A program made the translations under genes and the position numbers. DNA of 64,000 nucleotides from Embleya scabrispora DSM 41855 (GTDB taxonomy: Bacteria; Actinomycetota; Actinomycetes; Streptomycetales; Streptomycetaceae), in NCBI RefSeq assembly GCF_000372745.1, contig NZ_KB889662.1, forward strand, positions 62,001 through 126,000, given 5' to 3'. This document shows, one piece after another, positions 17,698 through 25,972 of the stretch (position 1 is the stretch's first letter; the number at the start of each line of letters is the position of its first letter). Under the pieces are notes generated by a model, which saw only the letters and a list, made by a program, of their open reading frames with translations, was not told where the DNA came from and made no database searches.

Positions 17698-18288
17698 ATG
17701 ACGACAACCAACGAGACGCCTCGGGTCCCGGACGCCGCATGGCTGGAAGCCCGGTTCGGCAGCGGTTCGCTCTGGCGGCCGAACGAAGCCGACCTTCCCG
17801 AGGAACTGACCGACCGCGAGACTCGCGACTTCCTGACCACGACCGGCTTTCCGGCCGTCGCGATCGACCTCGTCGAGTTCGACTCCACGCACCTACGGGA
17901 CGCCGACGAGCCGTACCTGTTCGACGCCGACGAACTGTACGGGCGCCGCTACCCCGACGACGACTCACCGCCCGAGAACTTCTGCTTCACGATAGGCATC
18001 CACTTCGACCAACAGTTGATGCTCGACACCGACCTCGGCGAGATCAACCACTACGATCCCTCCGGCTGGGACCACGGCGACGGCGACAAAGGCGTTGCCA
18101 CCTCCTCGCTGCCGACACTGGCCGTACTCCTGGGCCTGGTCGTCGAACGACGTGACGCCCTCGAAACCGACAACGACGGAATCCGCCACGCGGCAATCGT
18201 CGAACTCCGCCACCACATGGCCGCAATCGAACCCGAGGTGGAGAACTCCCCCTTCTGGGACAGCGTGTTCGACCACCTTTCGGCCTGA
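17698..18288 (+). CDS. SUKH-4-like immunity-type protein
   Basis: A 196-residue acidic protein resembling the SUKH-4 immunity family: LPEELTDRETRDFLTTTGFP at the N-terminus, then FCFTIGIHFDQQLMLDTDLG, SSLPTLAVLLGLVVERR and a helical C-terminus. Such proteins neutralise contact-dependent or polymorphic nuclease toxins, but many actinomycete copies are orphans. No toxin gene is adjacent: the neighbours are MsiK (92 bp upstream) and the convergent RecD-like gene. Function as an immunity protein is therefore only inferred from the family. Confidence 0.6.
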   Translation: MTTTNETPRVPDAAWLEARFGSGSLWRPNEADLPEELTDRETRDFLTTTGFPAVAIDLVEFDSTHLRDADEPYLFDADELYGRRYPDDDSPPENFCFTIGIHFDQQLMLDTDLGEINHYDPSGWDHGDGDKGVATSSLPTLAVLLGLVVERRDALETDNDGIRHAAIVELRHHMAAIEPEVENSPFWDSVFDHLSA

Positions 18289-18426
18289 CCTCCACGGCAA
18301 CCGCTGGAATACGCCGGGCGTCGGCTCCCGAAGAAAACCGCGGCCGGGAAACGGCGCGCCCCGGCCCGGCACCGGGGAGTCGTACCGAGCCGGCGTCGGG
18401 CATCCTTCCCACCGAGCTGCTGCCGA

Positions 18427-18467
18427 CGCCGCGTCCGGGGTCGCCGGCGGCGACCCCGGACGCGGCG
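18427..18467. terminator. 19-bp perfect hairpin between convergent genes
   Basis: Arms 18427-18445 and 18449-18467 pair perfectly over 19 bp around a 3-base loop. They lie between the SUKH-4-like gene and the convergent RecD-like gene and would terminate both. No T-tract, as is usual in actinomycetes. Confidence 0.8.
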
Positions 18468-18479
18468 CCGGCCTTCCGC

Positions 18480-21398
18480 TCAGCTCATGGCCTCGCGCAT
18501 CGCCTGCTGGAGATGGGTGGTTCGCCGGCGGGTCGGTTCGGCGGCCACCGCGGCGGCGAGGGCCGGTCCCGCCGCGTGGACGATCGAGACGTGGCGTTCG
18601 CCTCGGGTGACGAGCGTGTACATCAGGGCTCGGGTGTAGGCATCGGCGCCTTCGGACGGGAGTACGACCACCGCTCCCGGACGGCGGACGCCCAGGGATT
18701 GACGAGCCGTCAAGGCCCAGCCGTGGCGCAGCTCGGCCCCGTGGAGAGCTTCGGGGCCGGCGTCGCCGAAGGCCACCACAACTCGACCGTCCGGAAGGAC
18801 GTCGCGAACAACTCCTTGCACCACACCGCCACTTGGGTCGGTCGTGGCCCGGATGACCCGGTCACCGACGTCGATCAGGCCGGTCCCGTCCTGGTCCCGC
18901 CGAGCCGAACTCCCGGCTTCGGGGCTCGATTCGGGGCTCGGATTGAGCCGTGCCTTGAGCGCGACGTTCAGCGCCGTCGCGCCGGCGGGGCCGGTGGCGA
19001 GAGGAGCGACCACGAGTACGTCCCGAGCCGCGATGCCGATCGCACGCGGAATCGAATCGGCGACCAGTTGGGCACATCGGTGGGCGGCCTCCTCCCCGGT
19101 GCGGGCCGGGATCAGTACGGCGCGGCGTTCCGGGTCCTGGATCGGCGGCAGCCGACCGTCACGGATCCCGTCGGCAAGTGCCTCCAGCGGACCCTCGGGG
19201 ACGCTCGGAGCGACCAGGGCGCGGATCGTACCCGTCGCCGCGAGATCGGTGAACACCCGTCCCGGTCCGGTCGATTCGAGGCCGGCCGGGTCGCCGGCGA
19301 GGAGGAGCCTGGCACCATCCGGTACCGCCTCGAAGATTGCGGCGGCGGCGGTGACGTCCAGGAGTGTCGCGTCGGTGACCACGAGGAGGTCGAGTTCGAG
19401 AGTGCCGTCCGGGCCGCGCTCCATCGCGGCGAGTTCGCGGAGTCCGATCGTGCCCGCACCGAGCCGGTCCCGGCCGTCGATGGTCGGTGCGACGACGGCT
19501 ACGCGCAGGCCGGCCTCCCGGGCGTGCCGGGCGACGGTCAGGATTGCGGCCGGGGGTTCCTCGCCGGGGCCTGCGGCGTACAGCAGGACTCCGTTGGTGC
19601 TCAGCGCACCATCGAGTTTCGTGTCGCCGGTCTCCGGCCACGGTTCGACCGTCGACAACAACCGGACGACTGCTTCGGCGATGGCCTCCTCGGCGAGGGC
19701 GTAGTCGTCGAGGGCGAGCAGGACCCCGCCGGCGGCGGCGAGTTCGTCGGGTTCCTCGAAGTCGTCCTCGAAATCCGCCTCGAAGTCGCGGTCGGATTCC
19801 TCGAATTCGTCGGAGTCGCCGATGTCCTCACCCGGTCCGGCCGGCGCGGCGGCGAAGGCCATCACCCGGCCCTCGGCGAGTATGGCCCGGAGCGCCGTGT
19901 CCGGGTCACTCACCTCGAAGTGCGCGAGCGCGGCCCGCGCGGCATCGGCCTCGATCGCGGTATCCCCCTGCCGGGCGGCCCGTCGCAGCAACCACAACAC
20001 GATCCCGCGCACCCGTCGTGGGTCGTCGGCGGCCCAGCCGGCGCCGAGTGCTCCGCGGGCGAGCAGGTCGGCCTGTCGGGGTGTGATTCCGGGTACCGCG
20101 AGTAGCGCCCAGGGGTCTGCGGCCAACTGTTCCGCGGCCTCGCTTCCCAGAGCGGTGGCTACCTGAGGGGCCATGCGCTCCGGGGCGCCGGCGGCGGTCA
20201 GGAGCCGGGCGACGTCCGCGGCTACGGCGGCGAACGGTCGCCGGGCCTGGTCGGGTGGCGTGGCCGGCGCTGCCGCGGGCGCCGCGGGCACGGTCGGCGA
20301 AGCGTCCACGCCGGGCTCCGCCCAACGGCCGCCGCCGGTCCGACCGCCGGCTTGGGGCGAACTCGGCCCGGCAGCAGGGTTGTCCGAGGCGGGATCGACA
20401 TGCGAGTGCGCCCGGCCCGCGGGTTGACGCCGCTCTCCATCGAGAGCACCGCTCTCGTCATCCGTAGCAGGCCCGACATCGCGAGGACGACGCACACCGT
20501 CGAGAGCACTGCTCTCGGAATCCTGATCCGGCGACGTGCCTGCGGCGAACGAGTCGGCGCGAGCACTGCTCTCGCCGGCCGTGTTCCCCGACGTTGCGTC
20601 GGCGGCGGGCGACGCATCGAGAGCACTGCTCTCGGCATCCGAACCCTGTACCGCTTCCGACGCCGCTGCCGACGCGTCATCCGCTTCCGCGACAAATGTC
20701 GGACCGGCGTCGCCCGACATTTCGAGAGCTGTGCTCTCGGCGTTCGGGTTCGTGGCCACGAACGTCGCATCCTCCGCGCCGGTGGCAGCTTCCGCGGCCG
20801 GCGCCGCGGCCTCTGCGACTTCGGCGGCTTCCGCAGCCAGAGCAGTACGTCTGCGGGCACGCTCGGCGCCGGCGGGGTGAGGGGGGTCGACGTGGGTGAC
20901 GCCACCGACGACTGTCGGGGCTTCGCCGCGCGCCAATCTTGCGAGTTGGTCGCGCAGGAGGGCCACCGGATCGGGCTTCGGTCGGCTGTCGGACACGCCG
21001 GCCGAACCAGCCCGCGCGACGGAAGAGGCGGGCTCGACGGTCCTGCGTGCCGTCGCAGCCGCGGACCGGCTCTCGCCCTCGCCCCGGGGCCGGCCTGCGG
21101 ATCGATCCTCGGGGCCGGCCTCGACCGGGGCCTCGGCCGAGGTTCCGGATCGGTCCTCGCGGTCGTCGGGCCCGGCTTCGACTCGGGCCTCGGGATGCGG
21201 CTCGGCCGGGGACGCCGGGGACGCGGCTCGGTCCTCGGCCGCATCCTCCGCATCGCTGTTCAAACCGTCGCCGTTCATGCCCACACCATCCGCTTCACCC
21301 GCACCGCCGGTGCCGTCTGCACCACTCGCGTCACCCACACTGTTCGCGCCACCCACACTGCCAGGACCACTCGTATCACCCACGCTGCCCCACACCAC
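18480..21398 (-). CDS. RecD-like helix-hairpin-helix ATPase-related protein
   Basis: A 972-residue protein. Residues 1 to about 385 are low-complexity and acidic, with five ESSALD-like motifs. Next come a helix-hairpin-helix region (PGITPRQADLLARGALGAGW near 430) and a RecD/AAA-like core containing DLLVVTDATLLDVTAAAAIF, ARLLLAGDPAGLES and a C-terminal UvrD_C_2-like end, GAVVVLPSEG to LVTRGERHVSIVHAAG. It resembles an actinomycete HHH-ATPase family. The position where RecD has GGPGTGKT reads LLYAAGPGEEPPAAIL, so nucleotide binding may be lost. The start at 21398 is uncertain because the N-terminus is repetitive; ATG at about 21278 is an alternative. It lies 70 bp downstream of the aldo/keto reductase. 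Confidence 0.75.
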   Translation of the reverse strand: MVWGSVGDTSGPGSVGGANSVGDASGADGTGGAGEADGVGMNGDGLNSDAEDAAEDRAASPASPAEPHPEARVEAGPDDREDRSGTSAEAPVEAGPEDRSAGRPRGEGESRSAAATARRTVEPASSVARAGSAGVSDSRPKPDPVALLRDQLARLARGEAPTVVGGVTHVDPPHPAGAERARRRTALAAEAAEVAEAAAPAAEAATGAEDATFVATNPNAESTALEMSGDAGPTFVAEADDASAAASEAVQGSDAESSALDASPAADATSGNTAGESSARADSFAAGTSPDQDSESSALDGVRRPRDVGPATDDESGALDGERRQPAGRAHSHVDPASDNPAAGPSSPQAGGRTGGGRWAEPGVDASPTVPAAPAAAPATPPDQARRPFAAVAADVARLLTAAGAPERMAPQVATALGSEAAEQLAADPWALLAVPGITPRQADLLARGALGAGWAADDPRRVRGIVLWLLRRAARQGDTAIEADAARAALAHFEVSDPDTALRAILAEGRVMAFAAAPAGPGEDIGDSDEFEESDRDFEADFEDDFEEPDELAAAGGVLLALDDYALAEEAIAEAVVRLLSTVEPWPETGDTKLDGALSTNGVLLYAAGPGEEPPAAILTVARHAREAGLRVAVVAPTIDGRDRLGAGTIGLRELAAMERGPDGTLELDLLVVTDATLLDVTAAAAIFEAVPDGARLLLAGDPAGLESTGPGRVFTDLAATGTIRALVAPSVPEGPLEALADGIRDGRLPPIQDPERRAVLIPARTGEEAAHRCAQLVADSIPRAIGIAARDVLVVAPLATGPAGATALNVALKARLNPSPESSPEAGSSARRDQDGTGLIDVGDRVIRATTDPSGGVVQGVVRDVLPDGRVVVAFGDAGPEALHGAELRHGWALTARQSLGVRRPGAVVVLPSEGADAYTRALMYTLVTRGERHVSIVHAAGPALAAAVAAEPTRRRTTHLQQAMREAMS
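20441..20739. repeat. Five copies of a 17-bp palindrome inside the RecD-like gene
   Basis: Copies lie at 20441-20457, 20501-20517, 20558-20574, 20618-20634 and 20723-20739. The consensus is CGAGAGCACTGCTCTCG; four copies have perfect 7-bp arms and one (20558) has a single mismatch. Offsets of 60, 57, 60 and 105 bp are all multiples of three, so each copy encodes ESSALD or a variant. The arms force AGT (Ser) and GCT (Ala) codons that are otherwise rare in this GC-rich DNA, which argues for selection on the DNA sequence. The shape resembles a TetR-class operator. Confidence 0.85.
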
Positions 21399-21468
21399 TC
21401 ACGCCGTCCGCGTCGTCCACCTCACCGCGCCGCATCCCGCCGCGCCGCGCCGCGCCCGAAGCTCGCGC

Positions 21469-22449
21469 CTAAGCCTGGCTCCAAGTGTGGTCCGGGTAGC
21501 CCGTCATCGGTTGGGAGACGTCTTCGAGGGCGGAGCGGATCTCGGTGGGGAGGACGACGGTTTCGGCGGCCAGGGAGGCGCGGAGTTGGGTGGCGTTGCG
21601 GGCGCCGACGATCGGGGCGACCACACCGGGGCGGTCGCGGACCCAGGCGAGGGCCACCTCGATGGGCGCGGCGCCCAGGCCGTCGGCGGCGGTGGCGAGG
21701 GCGTCGACGATGCGGCGGGAGTGCTCGTCCAGGTAGGGGGCGACGAAGGGGCCCATGTGGGCGGAGGCGCCTCGGGAGTCGGAGGGCATGGCGTGACGGT
21801 ACTTGCCGGTCAGCACGCCTCGGCCGAGCGGAGACCACGGGAGCAGGCCGACGCCCAGGTCGAGGGCGGCGGGCAGGACCTCGCGTTCGATGCCGCGTTG
21901 GAGTAGGGAGTACTCCATCTGGGTGCTGGCCACGACCACCCGGCCCGGAGCGGCGGATTGCCACGTGGCCGCCTTGGCCAGTTGCCAGCCGCAGAAGTTG
22001 GAGACGCCGACGTAGCGGGCCCGGCCGCTGGTCACCGCGAGGTCGAGCGCGTGCAGGGTCTCTTCCAGCGGCGTCGACGGGTCGTACGCGTGTAGTTGCC
22101 ACAGGTCGACGTGGTCGGTGCCGAGGCGGGCCAGCGAGTGGTCGAGGGCCTGGAGCAGGTGTCCGCGCGAGCCGTCGAAGCGGCGTTCGCTGTACGGCAC
22201 ACTCGCGGCCTTGGTCGCGATGACCAGTTCCGAGCGCGGGATGTACCCGTCCAGGAGTCGGCCGATCATGTACTCGGCCTCGCCGTCGGCATACACGTCG
22301 GCGGTGTCCACGAGGTTGCCGCCGGCGTCCAGATATGCCTTCATCTGGTCGGCCGCGTCGTGCTCGTCCGTGTCTCGTCCCCACGTCATGGTGCCCAGGC
22401 CCATGCGGGAGACCCGCAGGCCGGTGCGGCCGAGATGTCGCTGCTCCAT
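21469..22449 (-). CDS. Aldo/keto reductase
   Basis: A 326-residue NADPH-dependent AKR with the complete tetrad Asp48 (NLVDTADVY), Tyr53, Lys80 (VIATKAA) and His120 (DLWQLHAYD), and the C-terminal cofactor site VVAPIVGARNATQLRASLAA. It belongs to the YajO/AKR11-like bacterial group; the substrate is unknown. ATG at 22449 (MEQRHLGRTGLRVSRMGLGT). It is upstream of and co-oriented with the RecD-like gene and divergent from the LLM oxidoreductase. Confidence 0.92.
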   Translation of the reverse strand: MEQRHLGRTGLRVSRMGLGTMTWGRDTDEHDAADQMKAYLDAGGNLVDTADVYADGEAEYMIGRLLDGYIPRSELVIATKAASVPYSERRFDGSRGHLLQALDHSLARLGTDHVDLWQLHAYDPSTPLEETLHALDLAVTSGRARYVGVSNFCGWQLAKAATWQSAAPGRVVVASTQMEYSLLQRGIEREVLPAALDLGVGLLPWSPLGRGVLTGKYRHAMPSDSRGASAHMGPFVAPYLDEHSRRIVDALATAADGLGAAPIEVALAWVRDRPGVVAPIVGARNATQLRASLAAETVVLPTEIRSALEDVSQPMTGYPDHTWSQA

Positions 22450-22714
22450 GGCACCGGAGACTAGTCGTTCCCTCCCCCGTGCCGCCGTTGGCGGGGCCGT
22501 TCGGGGGTATGCCGCCCGAGCAGGTTACCGGCGGGTAGGTCACACGATATGGTCGCCCGAGGCGACCTGCTCGGTTCGCCCGGATCGCCCGCCCACCCGG
22601 GCATCACGAACGACACCGAACAGCACGACGATCCACCCGACGAACACGGCGATGCCACCACGCGCAGCACCAGAACAGCACCGCATCACCACGCACGGCC
22701 ACGCCGCACATCAG

Positions 22715-22738
22715 TCGAACCGCCTCGAATCGGTTCGA
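22715..22738. promoter_or_regulatory. Inverted repeat before the LLM oxidoreductase
   Basis: TCGAACCG (22715-22722) and CGGTTCGA (22731-22738) form perfect 8-bp arms around an 8-base spacer, ending 27 bp before the LLM start codon at 22766. It is a plausible operator or leader hairpin. The remainder of the 316-bp divergent region 22450-22765 shows no other clear signal. Confidence 0.45.
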
Positions 22739-22765
22739 ACCACGCCCAACAGGGGGTCCGCGAAT

Positions 22766-23815
22766 ATGCGACTCGGTATCAACCTCGGATACTTCGGTGC
22801 CGGCAACGACGCCGACAACCTGGCGGTGGCCCAGGAGGCCGACCGTCTCGGTTATGCGGTCTGCTGGGCCGCGGAGGCCTACGGATCGGACGCGGCCACG
22901 GTGCTGTCCTGGGTCGCCGCGCAGACCACGCGGATCGACGTCGGCTCGGCGATCTTCCAGATCCCGGCCCGGACGCCCACGATGACCGCGATGACCGCCG
23001 CGACGCTGGACGTGCTCTCCGGTGGTCGCTTCCGACTCGGGCTGGGCGTGTCCGGGCCGCAGGTGTCCGAGGGCTGGTACGGGGTCAAGTTCGACAAGCC
23101 GCTCGCGCGCACCCGCGAGTACGTCGAGGTGATCCGCAAGGCGATGCGCCGCGAGCGGGTCGACCACCAGGGTGCCAACTGGACGCTGCCGCTGCCCGGC
23201 GGCCCGGGCAAGCCGCTCAAGCTCACCGTGCACCCGGTGCGCGAGCACATCCCGCTGTACATCGCGGCGGTCGGCCCGAAGAACCTCGAACTGACCGGCG
23301 AGATCGCCGACGGCTGGCTCGGCGTCTTCTACGCGCCGGAGCACGCCGAGGAATCGCTCGTGCACATCCGGGCGGGCCGGGAGAAGGCCGGTCCGGCGAT
23401 GACCGACTTCGACATCGTGCCCACCGTCCCGCTCGTGGTCGGCGACGACCCTCGGCAGGCGGCCGACCAGGTACGCGGCTACGCCGCGTTGTACGTGGGC
23501 GGGATGGGCAGCCGGGACCAGAACTTCTACAACCGGCTCGCGGTCCGAATGGGCTACGAGGCCGAAGCCAAGGAGATCCAGGACAAGTTCCTGGCCAAGG
23601 ACTACGCGGGCGCCGGCGCGGCCGTCCCGTACGACTTCATCGACAAGACCAGTCTGCTCGGCGGCAAGGAGCGGATCGCCGAACGCATGCAGGCGTACGC
23701 GGACACGGGTGTGACAACGCTGACGATCGCGCCGAACGGCACCACCCTGGACGAACGGGTCGCCGCGCTCCGGATCGCCGCCGAAGCCCTGGAACTGTCC
23801 GGTACGGGTTCCTGA
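22766..23815 (+). CDS. LLM-class F420-dependent oxidoreductase
   Basis: A 349-residue luciferase-like TIM-barrel enzyme starting MRLGINLGYFGAGNDADNLA, with ICSG-like segment TTRIDVGSAIFQIPARTPTM, LSGGRFRLGLGVSGPQV and PLYIAAVGPKNLELTGEIAD. These are hallmarks of the actinobacterial F420-dependent LLM group with a TIGR03559-like layout. Cofactor F420 is inferred from the family, not proven. ATG at 22766 follows AGGGGG with 9-base spacing. Monocistronic; substrate unknown. Confidence 0.88.
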   Translation: MRLGINLGYFGAGNDADNLAVAQEADRLGYAVCWAAEAYGSDAATVLSWVAAQTTRIDVGSAIFQIPARTPTMTAMTAATLDVLSGGRFRLGLGVSGPQVSEGWYGVKFDKPLARTREYVEVIRKAMRRERVDHQGANWTLPLPGGPGKPLKLTVHPVREHIPLYIAAVGPKNLELTGEIADGWLGVFYAPEHAEESLVHIRAGREKAGPAMTDFDIVPTVPLVVGDDPRQAADQVRGYAALYVGGMGSRDQNFYNRLAVRMGYEAEAKEIQDKFLAKDYAGAGAAVPYDFIDKTSLLGGKERIAERMQAYADTGVTTLTIAPNGTTLDERVAALRIAAEALELSGTGS

Positions 23816-23828
23816 CAGATCCGGCGGC

Positions 23829-23850
23829 CTGGCCCGGCCCGCCGGGCCGG
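23829..23850. terminator. Hairpin between convergent genes
   Basis: GGCCCGG (23831-23837) and CCGGGCC (23842-23848), extended by a GT and a CG pair, form a compact GC stem with a 4-base loop just after the LLM stop codon. Likely terminator. Confidence 0.55.
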
Positions 23851-23925
23851 CCGTCGCGGCCGAGCCGAAGCCGTCGAACGGCGGCGGGTCCACGCTTCGG
23901 GCCCGCCGGCCGACACACCGCCCGG

Positions 23926-24555
23926 TCAGCGCGGCCCCGGCACCCGGGCCGCGATCACCTCGGCGAAATCGAGGAGGCGGCGGATCTGCCCCGGTCCGCC
24001 GTCCTCCAGAGACTTGCTGAACCGGTACGCCTCCTGCCGGAAGCGGCCGGTGGACGCACCGTCCTCACCGCGCACGGTGGCCACCTCCTGGAGGGTCGGC
24101 GTGGCCAGGAACACGAACGCGCCGCGCAGTTGGCGTCGTCCGTCGGGGTCGGTGCCGACCAGCGTCCGTATCCCGACGTGCGACACCGAACCCAGCGGAA
24201 TCACCTGCACGGAGGAATCCAACACGGTGCCGCCGGGGGCGGACGGGTCGGTCATGTCCTCGCTGTGCCACAGCACGAGCCGCCGGTCGTCGCAGACCGC
24301 GGCCTCCTGCCACACCGAGGTGCCGTTCGCGTTGATGTCCACGACCCGTTCGAGGGTGAATCCGCGCACCGGGCGCCGGCCGAGCACCGAGCCCAACGCC
24401 TCCAGCGCCACGTCCGGATGCAGCAGGTAGGACCGAACCGCGTCCTCCAGCTGGGTGTGCGAGGACCAGTCGGCCCCGGCGGCTCCGGCCCCCGGAACCT
24501 GGGCCGGGCGCGTACCCGATGTGCGCTGCCTGCCCGACTTGCCGAACATCCCCAC
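23926..24555 (-). CDS. Unrecognised conserved-looking protein
   Basis: A 209-residue soluble protein that I do not recognise. A basic, Gly/Ala-rich N-terminus is followed by a domain with HTQLEDAVRSYLLHPDVALE, GFTLERVVDINANGTSVWQE, RRLVLWHSEDMTD and RQEAYRFSKSLEDGGPGQIR. The alternation of short beta-type segments and a C-terminal helix suggests one compact domain. GTG at 24555 has GGAAG upstream; ATG at 24549 is the alternative start. It is co-oriented with and downstream of corA, separated by 216 bp. Confidence 0.7.
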   Translation of the reverse strand: MGMFGKSGRQRTSGTRPAQVPGAGAAGADWSSHTQLEDAVRSYLLHPDVALEALGSVLGRRPVRGFTLERVVDINANGTSVWQEAAVCDDRRLVLWHSEDMTDPSAPGGTVLDSSVQVIPLGSVSHVGIRTLVGTDPDGRRQLRGAFVFLATPTLQEVATVRGEDGASTGRFRQEAYRFSKSLEDGGPGQIRRLLDFAEVIAARVPGPR

Positions 24556-24771
24556 CTGCTTCCGCCGCGTCTGTACAAGCAGAAGCCTACGAGAGTCCGG
24601 CGTGGGCGGCGCCAGGGTCCACCGCTTGATCGATCACGGAACGAAATCAGGCCGCGGCGGGGGAGTCCAGTGCGTCCCCGCCACGGCCGGTATGCGGTTC
24701 AACGACCGTGCGCGGCAAAGGACACGAAGAGAAACAGCGGAAAGCGACAAAGGCCACGTCCCGCCCCGGCG

Positions 24772-25746
24772 CTACAACCATCCGCTCCTGCGGAACATGC
24801 GATGCAGCACGATGCACGAGCACACCATCAGGGCGACCGCTCCCGGATAGCCCCATACCGTTTTGAGTTCGGGCATGTGGTCGAAATTCATCCCGTACAC
24901 GCCGGCGATCATCGTCGGCACCGCGAAGATCGCCGCCCACGCCGAAATCTTGCGCATGTCCTCGTTCTGCCGGACGCCCACCTGCGCCAGGTGCGCGCCG
25001 AGTACGTCGGACAACAGGCGATCGAAGGACTCGATCTGTTCGGTGACCCTGGTCACATGGTCGGCCACGTCGCGGAAGAAGGGCCGGGTCTCCGCAGGTA
25101 CGAAGGCGACGTCCGCCGTGGCCAGCTTGCGTATCGGCTCGATCAGCGGCAGCGCGGCGCGGCGGCACTCCAGGACCTCACGCTTGAGCAGGTAGATGCG
25201 CTCGGCGTCGTTCTCGCGGCTGGGCGAGAAGACCCGCGCCTCCAATTCCTCGAGGTCGGTCTCCAACTCGCCCGCGATCGCGAGGTAGGCGTCCACGACG
25301 GCGTCGGCCACCGCGTACATCACCGCGCCCGGGCCGTGCTTGAGCAATTCGGGCTGCTTCTCCACCCGACGCCGAACCGATTTCAGCTCCGCGCCCGGCC
25401 CGTGACGGACCGTCACCACGAACGAGTCGCCGACGAACATCATCAGCTCGCCGGTCTCCACGGAGGAGGTCTCGTCGTAGTAGTGCAGCGTCTTGAGCAC
25501 GAGAAAGATGGAATCGTCGTACGTCTCCAGCTTGGGTCGCTGATGCGCGTGCAGCGCGTCCTCGACGGCGAGCGGGTGCAGCCCGAACTCGCTGGTGACC
25601 AGATCGAACTCGCTCGGCGTCGGCTCGTGCAGCCCGATCCACAGGAACGAGTCGCCGACCCGCCGGGCCTGGTCCAACGCATCCGAGAAGTCGGCGGGGC
25701 CCTGGGTCCGGCGGCCGTTGGCATAAATGGCGCAGTCGACGATCAC
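24772..25746 (-). CDS. corA: CorA-family magnesium/cobalt transporter
   Basis: A 324-residue CorA protein. The N-terminal cytoplasmic alpha/beta domain (FLWIGLHEPTPSEFDLVTSE, HPLAVEDALHAHQRPKLETY) is followed by the long stalk helix and two C-terminal membrane helices with the selectivity motif YGMNF (GMN at 285-287) and a basic tail, MFRRSGWL. It forms a pentameric divalent-cation channel in the plasma membrane. GTG at 25746 is the start, since the upstream in-frame region is unlike the family. Divergent from the phosphomutase gene. Specificity for Mg2+ versus Co2+/Ni2+ cannot be read from sequence. Confidence 0.93.
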   Translation of the reverse strand: MIVDCAIYANGRRTQGPADFSDALDQARRVGDSFLWIGLHEPTPSEFDLVTSEFGLHPLAVEDALHAHQRPKLETYDDSIFLVLKTLHYYDETSSVETGELMMFVGDSFVVTVRHGPGAELKSVRRRVEKQPELLKHGPGAVMYAVADAVVDAYLAIAGELETDLEELEARVFSPSRENDAERIYLLKREVLECRRAALPLIEPIRKLATADVAFVPAETRPFFRDVADHVTRVTEQIESFDRLLSDVLGAHLAQVGVRQNEDMRKISAWAAIFAVPTMIAGVYGMNFDHMPELKTVWGYPGAVALMVCSCIVLHRMFRRSGWL

Positions 25747-25972
25747 CGGGCCATTTTGCCGGCTGCCCGACGGCGAGGCTGCCGGGCTCGAAAGGCGTAC
25801 ACCGGTGGGCCCGCTCCGAGGACGCTCTCGGAGGACGCTCGGAGGCATCCGCCCCGGGCGGCGGCACGCACCGACCGGGGGCGCGAGCGCGGCGCGCCGA
25901 GCCCGCCCCGTCCCGGGGTGCCACTTCCGACCGGCTCCGGTCCGTCCCGGGCCGGCGCATAGGCTTACGTCC

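Noticed and set aside
20441-20739. CRISPR array
   Set aside because: Repeats are only 17 bp and palindromic, spacers are 40-88 bp and codon-phased inside a gene, and no cas gene is present.
20352-22223. A 623-codon + strand frame containing the palindromes
   Set aside because: It is antisense to the RecD-like and aldo/keto reductase genes, and its translation is Arg/Gly low-complexity; the palindromes read equally on both strands.
22711-22745. tRNA fragment because of GGTTCGAAC
   Set aside because: The TTCGAA motif is part of an inverted repeat; no acceptor or anticodon stems can be built around it.
22549-25962. A 1137-codon open frame on the + strand
   Set aside because: It runs across the LLM oxidoreductase in a wrong frame and antisense to the 23926-24555 gene and most of corA; the translation is Arg/Gly/Pro-rich and matches nothing. 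High GC removes stop codons.
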